Source: Oceanospirillum sp048264105
GTDB taxonomy: Bacteria > Pseudomonadota > Gammaproteobacteria > Pseudomonadales > Halomonadaceae
Direction: 5' to 3'
Assembly (NCBI GenBank): GCA_048264105.1
Contig: JBLXDJ010000005.1
Location: forward strand, 1 to 64,000
DNA: 64,000 bases
In this document: one piece after another, positions 50,734-61,600 of the stretch
Layout: every line of letters begins with the position of its first letter
Numbering within the stretch: position 1 is the first letter of the stretch
Notes under the pieces: generated by a model
Database searches by the model: none
What the model was told of the DNA's origin: nothing
The model's input: only the letters and a program-made list of their open reading frames with translations
Program-made: the position numbers and the translations under genes

Positions 50734-52455
50734 TCAGCCGGAAGGGTAGAGGTCCGGCAGTGGCTGACTCTTTTCAGCGGTTTGCAGTCTGACCTGTTGG
50801 CTTGCTTCTGCCAGTGGCTGACCCTGCCAGTTTTCAGGTGCGGCATCCGGGCCAAACAGGCTCATCCGGAGCTGATGCAGTGCCTGATCAAACTCGGGGG
50901 TGGTTTTGGGCGCTTCCATCTTCTGCCATTTCTGCCAGGCATCCCATGCTGCCCGGGCCTGATTCTGCTGACAGGCGTTGAGCAGTGCCTGTCGGAAGAT
51001 AGGGTTTTCCTCCTGAGGCGGTTCTGCGGGCTGATCCGCTAACGATGCACCATTACCCAGCCCCTGCAGCATTTGCTGGTGCAGCTTTTTCAGTTGCTGC
51101 TTTCCCTGCCACCAGAGTACCGCGAAAACCGCACTCACCATCGCCAGTGCCAACGTACTCAGCTGCCAGACCAGTGAGCCCCCTGCATTCTGAGGTTGTT
51201 TAGCGTTCTGATCGGAAGATGTCGCCGCCGGTGTGGCGGGTTTCGAGGCTACCGGTCGGTTCGGGTCTGCACTGATATTCAGAGGCAGTGCTTCCAGCGT
51301 GGCGTATTCCAGCTGGTCGGTTTCGGTGTTCCACCAGGGAATGCGGATCTCCGGCAGATTCAGCTCACCCGCTTCAGTCGGAATCAGTGCAATACTGAGG
51401 GTCTTTTCACCTGTCAGACCGGCACCTTTCTGATTCAGATTTTCCGGCAGATCATTCAATTGAGGCTGTTCCGGATATTGGCGAACACCGGGCATCGGCG
51501 GCATAACCATAGGGGGCAGCTGGGCGGCGGTCAGTCCTTTCGCCTGCAGGGTCAGCTTGCGGGTCAGCGGTGTGCCTTCCTGCCATTGGGCGTAGTTTCC
51601 GCTCCACTGCTGACTGAGGGTTACGGATTTTGCCGGTAGCCACTGGGCGTTTGCCGGGAAGGTATCCGGTACCGGCAACACATTGATCTTATGTTCCGGG
51701 CTCTGAATCCGGATATGTTTCAGGCCGCCCAATGAGTAGCGATTCTGAACCCGCACACGGCCGCTGAAGGTTTGCGGAGGAATCACCAGCTCACCACTGC
51801 TTTGCGGATAGAGGGCAAATTGCCACTCGGCGACGTTGTAGAGCCGGTCATTGATGCGGGCTTCAAAATCTTTTCGGTTGCCCAGCTGCACCATCAGCAC
51901 ATTGTCCAGATTCAGATCTGTCAGACCGTGATCCGAGATACTGGTGGCATAGTACAGACGCAGGGTATAGATCAGCTGCTGTTGCACATAGACAGAGCCG
52001 CTGTGGTCGATCTCGCTGTGCAGAAATACATCGGCGCTGGCCTGAGTGTTTTCCGGCTCCGGCCGGACTTCCAGCGTGATCGGCTGGCTGCTGACATCAC
52101 CAATGGTAATGGCAGGAATAATCAGGGTGCCGGTGCGACGGGGCAGCAGGGAGATCTCCCAGACCCGTTCGGAAAGATTCTCGCCGTTGATAATCTGGAT
52201 ATTGGTGCGTACCTGCTGGGCCAGCACTTCAAAGTCCTGATACAGCTCACTCAGCTCCGGGTCGCCGGTCAGTTGCAGACCGGGGGCTTTCAGAAACAGG
52301 GTCACGCTTTCGTTTTCGGTCAGTCGGCTGCGGTCAACACTGGCTTCCAGTTCATTGGCCTGAGCCGTGCCGGTCAACAGAAGGCTGCTGATCAGCAGAC
52401 TTAATGTCAGTAACAGAGTGGTTATGGGGTATCGTTTTTGAATCGGGCTTACCAT
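50734..52455 (-). CDS. batD: BatD-like membrane protein
   Basis: The 573-aa last gene of the operon has a signal peptide (about 15-33), a large extracytoplasmic beta-rich region with BatD features (NELEASVDRSRLTENESVTLFL at the mature start; YSSGELVIPP-like strands) and one membrane helix near 425-445. A cytoplasmic helical tail follows. BatD-containing operons have been linked to oxygen tolerance in Bacteroides and to envelope chaperone or maturation functions elsewhere; the actual role here is unknown. Its start overlaps the end of the BatB/C gene by 7 bp. Confidence 0.85.
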   Translation of the reverse strand: MVSPIQKRYPITTLLLTLSLLISSLLLTGTAQANELEASVDRSRLTENESVTLFLKAPGLQLTGDPELSELYQDFEVLAQQVRTNIQIINGENLSERVWEISLLPRRTGTLIIPAITIGDVSSQPITLEVRPEPENTQASADVFLHSEIDHSGSVYVQQQLIYTLRLYYATSISDHGLTDLNLDNVLMVQLGNRKDFEARINDRLYNVAEWQFALYPQSSGELVIPPQTFSGRVRVQNRYSLGGLKHIRIQSPEHKINVLPVPDTFPANAQWLPAKSVTLSQQWSGNYAQWQEGTPLTRKLTLQAKGLTAAQLPPMVMPPMPGVRQYPEQPQLNDLPENLNQKGAGLTGEKTLSIALIPTEAGELNLPEIRIPWWNTETDQLEYATLEALPLNISADPNRPVASKPATPAATSSDQNAKQPQNAGGSLVWQLSTLALAMVSAVFAVLWWQGKQQLKKLHQQMLQGLGNGASLADQPAEPPQEENPIFRQALLNACQQNQARAAWDAWQKWQKMEAPKTTPEFDQALHQLRMSLFGPDAAPENWQGQPLAEASQQVRLQTAEKSQPLPDLYPSG

Positions 52456-54398
52456 GGTGCTCGTCCTTCAGGCAGCGGTTCACGGCGCTGATTGGCTTCA
52501 TATTCAAATTTACGGCGTAACAGACCGGCAGGGTCATCCGGAATCCGGCGTAGCCACTGTTCCAGAGAGAGTTCTTCCTCACTCATGCCTTCGCTGCCAA
52601 CGGCAGCATCGGCTGCGGATTGCGCATCCTGCTGCTGTTTTCTTTGTGCGTCTGCCAGTTTATCCAGTACCGCCTGATCCAGCTCTTCGCTCTCATTGAC
52701 GTTGGTTTCATTGGGGTTACCAAACATGGCGGAATCATCATCCGGGCCTAAATCCTGACCGTTTTCATCAAGGCTGCTTTGTCTGTCAGGGCTATGTCTG
52801 TCAGGAGAGGGTCCGTTGGTTTGGTCTTCGCTAAGAAGAGAATCCTGCGGCAGGTTGTTTTGTGTCATGCCGGAAGAGCCTGTAGAACCCTTCTCAGAAC
52901 TTTGTTGCTGCGTGCTCTGTCGTTGAGAGCTTGAGGGTTGTGAACCCTGCTGCTGAGAACCGCTCTGGCCAGATGGGCTGTTCTGAGGATTTTGGTTTTG
53001 CTGATTCTGGCTACCCTCGCCCTGCTCTTGCTGAGATGCTTCCTGCTCGCTGTTCTGCTGTTTTAGCAGCGTTTCGACCAGCTGTCGGTTGTGCTCGGCA
53101 TCTTTCAGGTTGGGATTCTGTTCCAGTGCCTTGCTGTAGGCGCTCATGGCCTCATCAAACCGGCCCAGTTTGGCAAGGGCGTTGCCCCGGTTGTAATGGG
53201 CCTGCGGTGTGTCGCTTTTGGCAAACTCGCTAATCGCTTTCTGGTAGTCCTTCTGGCGATAGTAGGCGCTTCCTCGCCAGAGTGGATCTTCCAGCAGTTC
53301 TTCCGCCTGATCGTAGTGACCTTGCTGAAAGGCTTGCTCCCCTTCGGCTTGCGGATCCGCAGGCCAGAAAGCCAATACGGGCTTAGGGGCAGATAGCAGA
53401 ATCAGCAAGGGGAGCATCAGTAGCCAGTTACGGCGGAAGGCGAGGGCCACCAAAGGCAGTACCGGCAGCAGAAACCAGTGTCCCTGCTCAATCCAGAGTG
53501 GCAGCTGCGCCCGGGTCTCTTTGATCTGCTGCGGGTTGATCTCTTCAGGCAGCAGGTAGCTGAGATCCTGTTCGTTCAGGGTGATCGGGTGACTTAAACC
53601 CGCAACGTCAGCGGCAAAGCTATCGATCTCTGCCTGATCCAGTCGGCTGATAATCACATTGCCCTGCTGGTCTTTGACAAAGCCCTGATCATCCAGCGGG
53701 ATCGGTGCTCCGGCGGCGGTACCCACACTCATGATGCTGAGCTTCATACTGTCCGGCAGTTGCTTGCGGATCGCTTTCTGAGCCGCCTCATCCAAACCAT
53801 CGGTAATCAGCAGCAGGCGGGCTTTCCGGAAGCCGGACTGACGCACCAGCTCCACCGCTTTGTTAATGCCCACTTCTGCGGCGCTGCCCAGTTTTGGCAT
53901 CATCAGAGGATCAAGGGCGGGCAACAGATTACGGATGGTGGCAGTATCCTGCGTCAGAGGCGTTACCGTGTGCGCATCACCACTGTATGCCACCAGAGCG
54001 GTCATACCCTCTTTACGCTGTTTGAGCAGATCCTGTAGTTTCTGTTTGCTGCGGGTGATACGGTTTGGTGCAATATCTTCAGCCAGCATGGAGAGGGACA
54101 GATCCAGTACGATAACCAGATTGTCCTGTTTCACCATGGCCGGACGTGACTGCTGACTCCAGCTTGGCCCTGCCAGTGCTACACCGGTCAGGGTTAAGGC
54201 CAGAATCGTCCAGAGCAGATAGCTGGGTTGTTTTTCCGGTCTTGCCAGCAGTTGTTGCTGAAGATCCGGGCGCATGCGTTCCTGCCAGGGGTTGCTGGCA
54301 TGGCGAAAGCGCAGATACCAGATCACCTGAATAATGATGAGGGGTAGCAGCAGCAGGGCCCAGGGGCGGGCAAAGTGAAAGCTATCCAGTAGTTCCAA
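52449..54398 (-). CDS. BatB/BatC-like protein (VWA domain plus TPR)
   Basis: This 649-aa membrane protein has two N-terminal helices and a von Willebrand A domain (about 88-260). Its metal site is intact: DLSLS, then Thr in TVTPLTQD and Asp in LLITDGLDE. Further helices near 305-340 precede TPR repeats (AHYNRGNALAKLGRFDEAMSAYSKALEQNP) and a long Gln/Ser/Asn-rich disordered tail. It joins in one chain what are separate BatB and BatC proteins in other bacteria. It lies 18 nt after batA and overlaps batD by 7 bp. Confidence 0.88.
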   Translation of the reverse strand: MELLDSFHFARPWALLLLPLIIIQVIWYLRFRHASNPWQERMRPDLQQQLLARPEKQPSYLLWTILALTLTGVALAGPSWSQQSRPAMVKQDNLVIVLDLSLSMLAEDIAPNRITRSKQKLQDLLKQRKEGMTALVAYSGDAHTVTPLTQDTATIRNLLPALDPLMMPKLGSAAEVGINKAVELVRQSGFRKARLLLITDGLDEAAQKAIRKQLPDSMKLSIMSVGTAAGAPIPLDDQGFVKDQQGNVIISRLDQAEIDSFAADVAGLSHPITLNEQDLSYLLPEEINPQQIKETRAQLPLWIEQGHWFLLPVLPLVALAFRRNWLLMLPLLILLSAPKPVLAFWPADPQAEGEQAFQQGHYDQAEELLEDPLWRGSAYYRQKDYQKAISEFAKSDTPQAHYNRGNALAKLGRFDEAMSAYSKALEQNPNLKDAEHNRQLVETLLKQQNSEQEASQQEQGEGSQNQQNQNPQNSPSGQSGSQQQGSQPSSSQRQSTQQQSSEKGSTGSSGMTQNNLPQDSLLSEDQTNGPSPDRHSPDRQSSLDENGQDLGPDDDSAMFGNPNETNVNESEELDQAVLDKLADAQRKQQQDAQSAADAAVGSEGMSEEELSLEQWLRRIPDDPAGLLRRKFEYEANQRREPLPEGRAPW

Positions 54399-54416
54399 GG
54401 TTGCTCCTTACCTGTT

Positions 54417-55550
54417 TCAAGGTGATTCCTTACCTTTAGCGCTATTGAATTCCGGGGCTGTTGCGTCCTCGTGATGGCTGGCCTGATTACGCCAGTAGAT
54501 CAGGAACCAGCGTCCGGCGAAGGCGGTAATCAGCGAGGCAAAAAGCAACAACAATGGCCAGTGCATCAGGCTGTGACGGGGGCGAAACACCTGAGCTTCC
54601 TGTTCGATAGGTTCCAGCCGGTCAAGTTCCCGATAGATGGCTTCCAGCTCTTCGGTACTGCGGGCGCGGAAATAGCTGCCACCGGTTGCACCTGCAATGT
54701 TACGCAGGGTGATCTCATCCAGATCCTGTGACGGGTTGATACGGCGGGTCAGGCCAAACAGGCTCTCTACTTCCAGCTCATCAGCCCCGATGCCGATGGT
54801 GTAGATTTTTAGCTTCTGTCCGGCTGCCAGCTGTGCGGCCTGAATCGGGTCGATGGCTCCTGCGGTGTTGGCACCGTCCGTCAGCAGAATCAGAATCCGG
54901 CCATCCTCCGGCTGCTCTTTCAGGCGTTTTACGCCTAAGCCGATGGCATCACCAATAGCGGTCTGATCACCGGCCATGCGTAGCTCTATCTCGCCCAGTT
55001 GTGCGGATACGGTTTTGCGGTCGTGGGACATAGGGACATGCAGATAGGCCTGAGTACCAAAAACGATCAGACCGAGGCGGTCACCTTCGCGGCGCAGTAC
55101 AAAGTCAGAGACGATCTCTTTTACGGCGCTCAGGCGGTCGATGCGTTGCTTGTTCAGCACCATATCATCCATCTGCATACTGCCGGAGATATCCACCGCC
55201 AGCATCAGGTCGCGGCCTTTATTCGGCAGGGGCTGGGGTTCGCCAATCCATTGCGGGTGCGCTGCGGCAACCAACAGAAGTAGCCAGAGCCAGCTGCCGA
55301 CCAGAAGACGCAGGGTTTTTCGCTGATTGCGCAGAGTGCCACTTTTAACGCTCTGATTCGGGCTGAGCCAGGCGACCCGCAGGCGATAGTGTCGGGGAGC
55401 GGCCGGTGGCATAAAGCGATACACCAGCCACGGCAGTGGCAGCATCAGGAAGATCCAGGGCCAGACAAAGTGGATCTGGTTCAGGATCGACAGGGAACCG
55501 GAGAATGGCTCCCATTGAGAGATAGCGTTTATAGCTGTCGCTTGATCCAC
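54417..55550 (-). CDS. batA: BatA-like VWA-domain membrane protein
   Basis: The 377-aa protein has helices near 27-47 and 85-105, a VWA domain (about 115-310) and a C-terminal helix (about 335-355). The metal site reads AVDISGSMQMDD with DxSxS, Thr/Ser in the FGTQAYLHVP region and LILLTDGAN. VWA proteins with MoxR ATPases act in metal insertion or protein maturation. The start is GTG at 55550, overlapping the DUF4381 gene end by 22 bp; a later internal start is possible. Confidence 0.88.
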   Translation of the reverse strand: MDQATAINAISQWEPFSGSLSILNQIHFVWPWIFLMLPLPWLVYRFMPPAAPRHYRLRVAWLSPNQSVKSGTLRNQRKTLRLLVGSWLWLLLLVAAAHPQWIGEPQPLPNKGRDLMLAVDISGSMQMDDMVLNKQRIDRLSAVKEIVSDFVLRREGDRLGLIVFGTQAYLHVPMSHDRKTVSAQLGEIELRMAGDQTAIGDAIGLGVKRLKEQPEDGRILILLTDGANTAGAIDPIQAAQLAAGQKLKIYTIGIGADELEVESLFGLTRRINPSQDLDEITLRNIAGATGGSYFRARSTEELEAIYRELDRLEPIEQEAQVFRPRHSLMHWPLLLLFASLITAFAGRWFLIYWRNQASHHEDATAPEFNSAKGKESP

Positions 55551-56023
55551 TGCTTTACCACCTCAATTAAGGCGTTTTCATCGAACGCTTCCGGGGATGG
55601 TTCGTACGCCTGAATCAGGATGCGGCCTTCACCGTTACTGAAATCTTTGGTGCGGCCACTGCGATCGAGAAATTCCAGCCAGTGCTTACCCGCCAGAGGC
55701 GAGATCTTTTCCCGGTCATAGTTAATCATCGCCATACGGCGCAGCAGCATGTTCAGTTCGTTTAACAGTCGCTGATCCTGCCCGTGCTCAGCAAAACGAA
55801 CCCGCATCTGCTCCAGTTCGTTAAGGGCGTACCGGCGAGTTCGGGTGCGCAGATAGTAGCGGCGAATCAGAAAACCGAGAATAAGAAGGGTCAGAATACT
55901 GGCTACTGAGATCCACCAGGCGTTAAGGCTGGGTGTCCAGCCACCGGTGGGTTCCGGAATATGAATATCTCGCAGCTGGTCCAGCAGTCTGGATGCCTCT
56001 TGTGTAACTTGTTCGGTGCTCAT
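55529..56023 (-). CDS. DUF4381-family membrane protein
   Basis: The 164-aa protein has one membrane helix (about 30-50) and a cytoplasmic helical domain (about 55-160) with FLIRRYYLRTRTRRYALNELEQ after the helix. DUF4381 is found only in MoxR/BatA operons in proteobacteria, and its position between DUF58 and BatA fits that. The molecular role is unknown. Confidence 0.87.
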   Translation of the reverse strand: MSTEQVTQEASRLLDQLRDIHIPEPTGGWTPSLNAWWISVASILTLLILGFLIRRYYLRTRTRRYALNELEQMRVRFAEHGQDQRLLNELNMLLRRMAMINYDREKISPLAGKHWLEFLDRSGRTKDFSNGEGRILIQAYEPSPEAFDENALIEVVKQWIKRQL

Positions 56024-56175
56024 TAAGCGGGGCTCCTGCCGAGCTGTAACGTGTCTATGTAAAAAACGGCGATGTAAAATGGTTATCGTTGTTTTGGTGT
56101 ATCGTCTAACAGAATGTTCTGCTTGGCTTTTTACCTGAAAAAGGGGTTCGGCATTATAGCGGGTAAAAGAGGATT

Positions 56176-57153
56176 TTACCGGGAACCTTTAGCAAAAAAC
56201 TGTTTCAGTTTGTCAGCCGGTCTCTCCTGTGTGGAGAGAGATATAAAGTGCCCCCGTGCTTTTTGCACGCTCTGCTTCAGAGCCTCTTGATGCAGGTCAA
56301 ACTCTCTGCTGTAGCGCTGCTGCTCAGCAGGTCGGGTGCCATCGTAGTAGTAGTCCTGCTTGCCATCGGTGAGGAAACAGGAACCGGATGGCAGCTCACG
56401 TTCCAGCGGGTCGGTGATCTGTATCGCCACTAACGTGTGGTTTCGGCTTAACTGGCTCAGGGCCGATGCATCTTCCAGATCCAGTGACCAGAAATCACTG
56501 ATGATGATAATCAGACTGCCGTGGCCGGGCTGACCGGCTAGCTGGCGAAGCGCCTGATTCATGCGTCCTGCACGGGAGCGGCTGGCGTCTTCGGTAATCT
56601 GCATACCCAGATCACAGCTGCTTTTCAGCAGGGGCAGCAGGCCTTTATTACGGGCCTTGGGTTTTATCAGTCGGGTGGTTTCTCCGTTAAATACCAGTCC
56701 GCCGCAGCGGTCGCCCTGATAGGTCAGCGCCCAGCCCAGCGTGGCAGCAGCATTGGCCGCCTGCTCGGCTTTGCTGCGGGCACTGCCAAACAGCATGGAT
56801 GCAGAGAGATCGACCACGAGATGAACGGGGCGTTCCCGCTCTTCCATAAAGACCTTGGTATGGGGACGTCGGGTGCGGGCGGTGACTTTCCAGTCCATCA
56901 GGCGGATATCATCGCCGGGCTGGTAGTTGCGGATCTCGCTTAGCTCCATCCCACGGCCCTGCTGTCGGGAGCGATGCTGACCGGCAAGCGTGGAGCCGGT
57001 GGGCGAGCGCAGGGTCAGCCCCAGCAGATTCTTATGCTCCTGCAGGCGGCTGAGTTGCTCCAGATTCAGTTCCGGCAAAAAGGGCGATGCGTCCTGCAGC
57101 GGTGATGACGACTGCAGGCTTTTGCGGATCTGTTGCCAGGCGAATTGCAGCAT
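56176..57153 (-). CDS. DUF58 protein (VWA-like partner of MoxR)
   Basis: This 325-aa soluble protein has a basic N-terminal part with the DUF58 hallmark RQQGRGMELSEIRNYQPGDDIRLMDWKVTART, and a VWA-like domain starting VHLVVDLSASMLFG. The motif is DLSAS. It probably binds the MoxR ATPase and recruits clients. The ATG overlaps the moxR stop as TAATG. There is a 152-nt gap before the DUF4381 gene, so the transcript may be the same but translation is separate. Confidence 0.9.
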   Translation of the reverse strand: MLQFAWQQIRKSLQSSSPLQDASPFLPELNLEQLSRLQEHKNLLGLTLRSPTGSTLAGQHRSRQQGRGMELSEIRNYQPGDDIRLMDWKVTARTRRPHTKVFMEERERPVHLVVDLSASMLFGSARSKAEQAANAAATLGWALTYQGDRCGGLVFNGETTRLIKPKARNKGLLPLLKSSCDLGMQITEDASRSRAGRMNQALRQLAGQPGHGSLIIIISDFWSLDLEDASALSQLSRNHTLVAIQITDPLERELPSGSCFLTDGKQDYYYDGTRPAEQQRYSREFDLHQEALKQSVQKARGHFISLSTQERPADKLKQFFAKGSR

Positions 57154-58127
57154 TAACTTACCGGTACCTGTTGCAGCAGATGAGCGACAATCTGATCGGC
57201 ACTGAAACCGGCAGCTTCCGCTTCGTAGCGCAGCAGCAGACGATGACGGAATACATCCGGCACCATCGCCTGTACATCTTCCGGCGTGACAAAGTCACGG
57301 CCTTCCAGCCAGGCGTGAGCGCGGGCACAGCGATCCAGTGCCAGAGTTGCACGGGGACTGACGCCGTATTCGATCCATTGTGCCAGATCTTTGTTGTACT
57401 GATCCGGCCGACGGGTGGCATCTACCAGATGCACAATATAGTGCTCGATGCTTTCGGCCATGTAGATCTCCAGCACCTCTTTGCGGCCCTGAATGATCTC
57501 CTGCTGGCTGACCGTAGGAGGAATATCCTGACGGCTTTCAGCGCTGAGCAGGTCTTTCTGTTCGTTACGGATCAGACGCAGGATCTCAAGTTCCGCTTCG
57601 GCACTGGGGTAATTCAGATTGGTATGCAGCAGGAAACGGTCAAGCTGGGCTTCCGGCAGGGGGTAAGTGCCTTCCTGTTCGATCGGGTTCTGGGTTGCCA
57701 TCACCAGAAAGGTTTCCGGTAGCGGGTAACTGGTGTTGCCTACGGTGACCTGGCGTTCCGCCATCGCTTCCAGCAGTGCCGCCTGTACTTTGGCGGGTGC
57801 ACGGTTGATCTCATCAGCAAGAACAAAGTGATTAAACACCGGCCCCTGCTGAAAGCTGAAACTGTTATGTTCCGGCCGGTAGATATCGGTGCCGGTAATA
57901 TCGGCGGGCAGCAGATCCGGAGTGAACTGAATGCGCTGGAAGTCACCCTCAAGGCAGTCCGACAGAGATTTGATCGCCTTGGTCTTTGCCAGTCCCGGCG
58001 GGCCTTCAACTAAGAGGTGGCCATCGGCCAGCAGGGCGATCAGAAGTCGGCTGAGCAGCGTTTCCTGCCCGATGATCTGACTTTTTAAGTGGTCATTCAG
58101 AGACTGAAAAGCGTCGCGAACACTCAT
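57153..58127 (-). CDS. MoxR-family AAA+ ATPase
   Basis: This 324-aa hexameric ATPase is the first gene of the operon. Walker A is GPPGLAKT (about 41-48), Walker B LADEINRAP (about 106-114), sensor 1 ATQNPIEQEGTYPLPEAQ, and the Arg finger region SPRATLALDRCARAHAW. MoxR proteins remodel partner complexes, acting with VWA proteins. It heads MoxR-DUF58-DUF4381-BatA-BatB/C-BatD and is divergent from the glutamate dehydrogenase gene. Confidence 0.93.
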   Translation of the reverse strand: MSVRDAFQSLNDHLKSQIIGQETLLSRLLIALLADGHLLVEGPPGLAKTKAIKSLSDCLEGDFQRIQFTPDLLPADITGTDIYRPEHNSFSFQQGPVFNHFVLADEINRAPAKVQAALLEAMAERQVTVGNTSYPLPETFLVMATQNPIEQEGTYPLPEAQLDRFLLHTNLNYPSAEAELEILRLIRNEQKDLLSAESRQDIPPTVSQQEIIQGRKEVLEIYMAESIEHYIVHLVDATRRPDQYNKDLAQWIEYGVSPRATLALDRCARAHAWLEGRDFVTPEDVQAMVPDVFRHRLLLRYEAEAAGFSADQIVAHLLQQVPVS

Positions 58128-58624
58128 GGTTATCCTTACATTGCCGGGTCTTGCGCTGTTCTGTTGTGGTTTTGGAACAGGCTCGGTGCTGAATCATGAT
58201 CCGCAGGTACGTCCCAAGGCAGAACCTGTTACGGATGCTGGCTGTTCGGGGTCTGTTACCTGCGGTTTAAGACAGTCAGCGAGTATAACGAGATTAGTTT
58301 CTGACTGGCTAGGGTTCTGATCAATGAAATTCTCTGGGGTTCCTGTAAAAAGTAATCCTCTGATTTTTAAACTAAACTTTGATCCGGAAGAAACATAAAT
58401 GATGGCGGAAGGTCGCTTTAGCGCAGTTTTCGTGCTGTGGGAGCGACCTCTTATGTTGTTCGCTTCTTCCCCTATGCTTTTTTGTAATACATCATCGGTA
58501 CAGTGGTTGATTTGTACTATGTTTTCAACAAAGCTATCCCATAGAGAGCAGGTGTTATGCCTGTTTTTTTATGGATTTAAGTCACATAAAGTCATCCCGG
58601 TATCATCTCTGAGGTTAATTGACG
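58128..58624. other. Divergent intergenic region
   Basis: About 500 bases between moxR and the dehydrogenase gene. Promoters for both directions must lie here. I see no convincing small gene (an open frame at 58399-58641 lacks supporting signals) and no known RNA motif. T-rich stretches around 58480-58570 fit a promoter region. Confidence 0.5.
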
Positions 58625-61600
58625 ATGTATCAAGCCAGTGAAGGTCATAAACAGTTTCTCGGTCTTCTGGAAGACCAGCTCACACAAAAGTTTTCTGAAA
58701 AACAGGCAAAAGATATCAGCACTTTTGCCGGTCTTTATTACGCATCTGCTTCCTTAGAAGAGCTGACGGAACGTCGTTCGGATGACCTGTACGGTGCTAC
58801 TGTTTCTGCGTGGAACTTTGTACAGAAACACGATAATACCGAGCCTAAAATCCGTGTTTATAACCCGGACTTTGAGCAGCACGGCTGGCAGTCTACGCAC
58901 ACCGTTATCGAAGTGCTGCAGCGTGATATGGCTTTCCTGGTGGATTCTGTTCGTATCGAACTGAACCGTCGTGGCTTAACGGTTCACTCGATCCATAACG
59001 CGGTTCTTAACTTCCTGCGTGATGACAAAGGCCAGATGACTGAGCTTAAAGGCCGCAGTGAAACCTATAAAGATGGTAAGGGCAGCGCTGAGTCTCTGAT
59101 CTATATTGAGGTGGATCGTCACACCGATCAGTCTGAGCTGGATGAACTGCGTGACAGCCTGGCTGAAGTGCTGGCTGAGGTATCTACTGCGGTTGAAGAC
59201 TTCGATCACATGGAGCAGAAATGCTTTGAGCTGGTTGATGCTCTGGCAGCAAGCCGTCCTGCTCATCTGGCAGAAGAGGATGTTAACGAAGCCGTTGATT
59301 TCCTGAAGTGGCTGAACGACGAACACTTCACCTTCCTGGGTTATGACGAGTACGAAGTTGCTGACGAAGATGGCAAGAAAGTACTGAAACTGGTTCCGGG
59401 TTCTGAGATGGGTGTCCTGAAACTGGATGACCCGCGTTACAACCCACAGGACCGTAACGAGCTGGCGCTGGATGGCCGTCAGTTTGTACTGATTCCTGAA
59501 CTGCTGACCTTCGCAAAAGCCCCTGAGCACGCTCGTGTTCACCGTCCTGCGTACCCTGATTACATCCGTATCAAGCGTTTTGATGACAAGGGTAATCTGG
59601 TGGGTGAGAGCCGTTTCCTAGGTCTGTACACCGCATCTGTGTACAACGAAACCCCACGTAACGTACCGATCCTGCGTAAGAAAATTCAGGCGGTTCTGCA
59701 GGCTTCCGGCCTTGATCCAAATGGTCACAACGGCAAGCAGCTGATTCAGATTCTGGAGGTGTATCCGCGCGATGACCTGTTCCAGATCGGTCTGCACGAG
59801 CTGACTGAAACTGCGGTTGCTATCATGAACATCCGCGAGCGCCGCAAAGTGCGTCTGTTCATCCGTGAAGACCGCTTCGGTAAGCTGTTCTCCTGCTTGG
59901 TTTATGTGCCGCGTGACATCTTCAGCACGGAACTGCGCCACAAGCTGCGTGACCTGCTGTGTGAAGAGCTGGATGCCCACGGTAATGAGTTCCACACCTA
60001 CTTCTCCGAGTCTGTGCTGGCCCGTTCTCAGCTGATTCTGCGTTTCAATGGCGATACACCGCCTAAGTACGATATCCGTGCGATTGAGAAGAAAGTGATT
60101 CAGGTGGTTCGCTCATGGAGCGATGATCTGGCAGAAGCGCTGGTTGAAGGTTATGGCGAAGAGAAAGCAAACGCTTACCTGCGCCTGTACCGTGATGCCT
60201 TCCCGGCCAGCTACCGTGAAGATTACAGCCCGCGTACCGCTGTTTTTGATATCGGTTACATTGATGAGCTGAACGACAAGCGTTCGGTGACCATGTCTTT
60301 CTATCGCCAGCTGGAAGCTGAAAACAACCATCTGCAGTTCAAACTGTTCCATAAGAAAGAGCAGCTGCCTCTGTCTGATGTGATTCCGGTTCTGGAAAAT
60401 CTGGGCATGCGTGTTGTGGGTGAGCACCCGTACGAGATTGCCCGTGGCGATGGTGAAGTGATCTGGGTTCACGACTTCTCCCTTGAGCCATCATCCGGTC
60501 AGCTGGATGCCCCTCTGGTGGAAGTGCGTGATGTTTTCCAGGAAGCCTTCGAGCAGATCTGGAACGGTTCCGCTGAAAATGACAGCTTTAACCGTCTGGT
60601 ACTGACCTCCCGCCTGAACTGGCGTCAGGTGACGGTACTGCGTGCGTATGCCAAGTACATGAAACAGATCCGTTTCAGCTTCGGTCAGAGCTATATCGCC
60701 ACAACGCTGGGTAACCACTCCAATATCACCAGTATGCTGCTGGAGCTGTTTACGCTGCGTTTCGACCCTCAGGCGAACTACTCAGAGTCGATTGAAGAGT
60801 CTCTGGTTAACCGCATTAAAGAGTCGCTGGATCAGGTTCAGTCTCTGACGGAAGATATGATTCTGCGTCGCTACATGCAGCTGATGCTGGCGACCCTGCG
60901 TACTAACTTCTATCAGCTGGATAACGACGGCAACATCAAGTCTTATGTTTCCTTCAAACTGGATACCCATAAGATTCCTGATGTACCGCTGCCGCGTCCT
61001 ATGTTCGAGATCTTTGTTTACTCCCCGCGTGTGGAAGGTGTTCACCTGCGTGGCGGTAAAGTGGCCCGTGGTGGTCTGCGCTGGTCGGATCGTCATGAAG
61101 ATTTCCGTACCGAAGTTCTGGGTCTGGTTAAAGCCCAGCAGGTTAAGAACTCGGTGATTGTACCTGTGGGTGCGAAAGGTGGTTTCGTTAGTAAGTGTCC
61201 GCCTGCAAGCGGTGACCGTGACGATATCCTGCAGGAAGGTATCGCCTGTTATAAAACCTTTATCAACGCTCTGCTGGATGTGACCGACAATCTGGTTGAA
61301 GGTGAAGTGGTTCCACCTAAACAGGTGGTGCGTCACGACGAAGACGATCCGTATCTGGTTGTTGCAGCTGATAAAGGCACCGCAACCTTCTCTGATATCG
61401 CCAACGGTATCTCTGAGGAACACGGCTTCTGGCTGAAAGATGCGTTTGCATCCGGTGGTGCTAACGGTTACGACCACAAGAAAATGGGTATTACTGCCCG
61501 TGGTGCGTGGGTTTCTGTTCAGCGTCACTTCCGTGAATTCGGCCATGACGTACAGAACGAAGACTTCACCGTTGTCGGTGTTGGTGATATGAGCGGTGAC

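Noticed and set aside
58399..58641. 80-codon open frame in the gap before gdhB
   Set aside because: No ribosome site with good spacing, no recognisable protein and overlap with the gdhB start.
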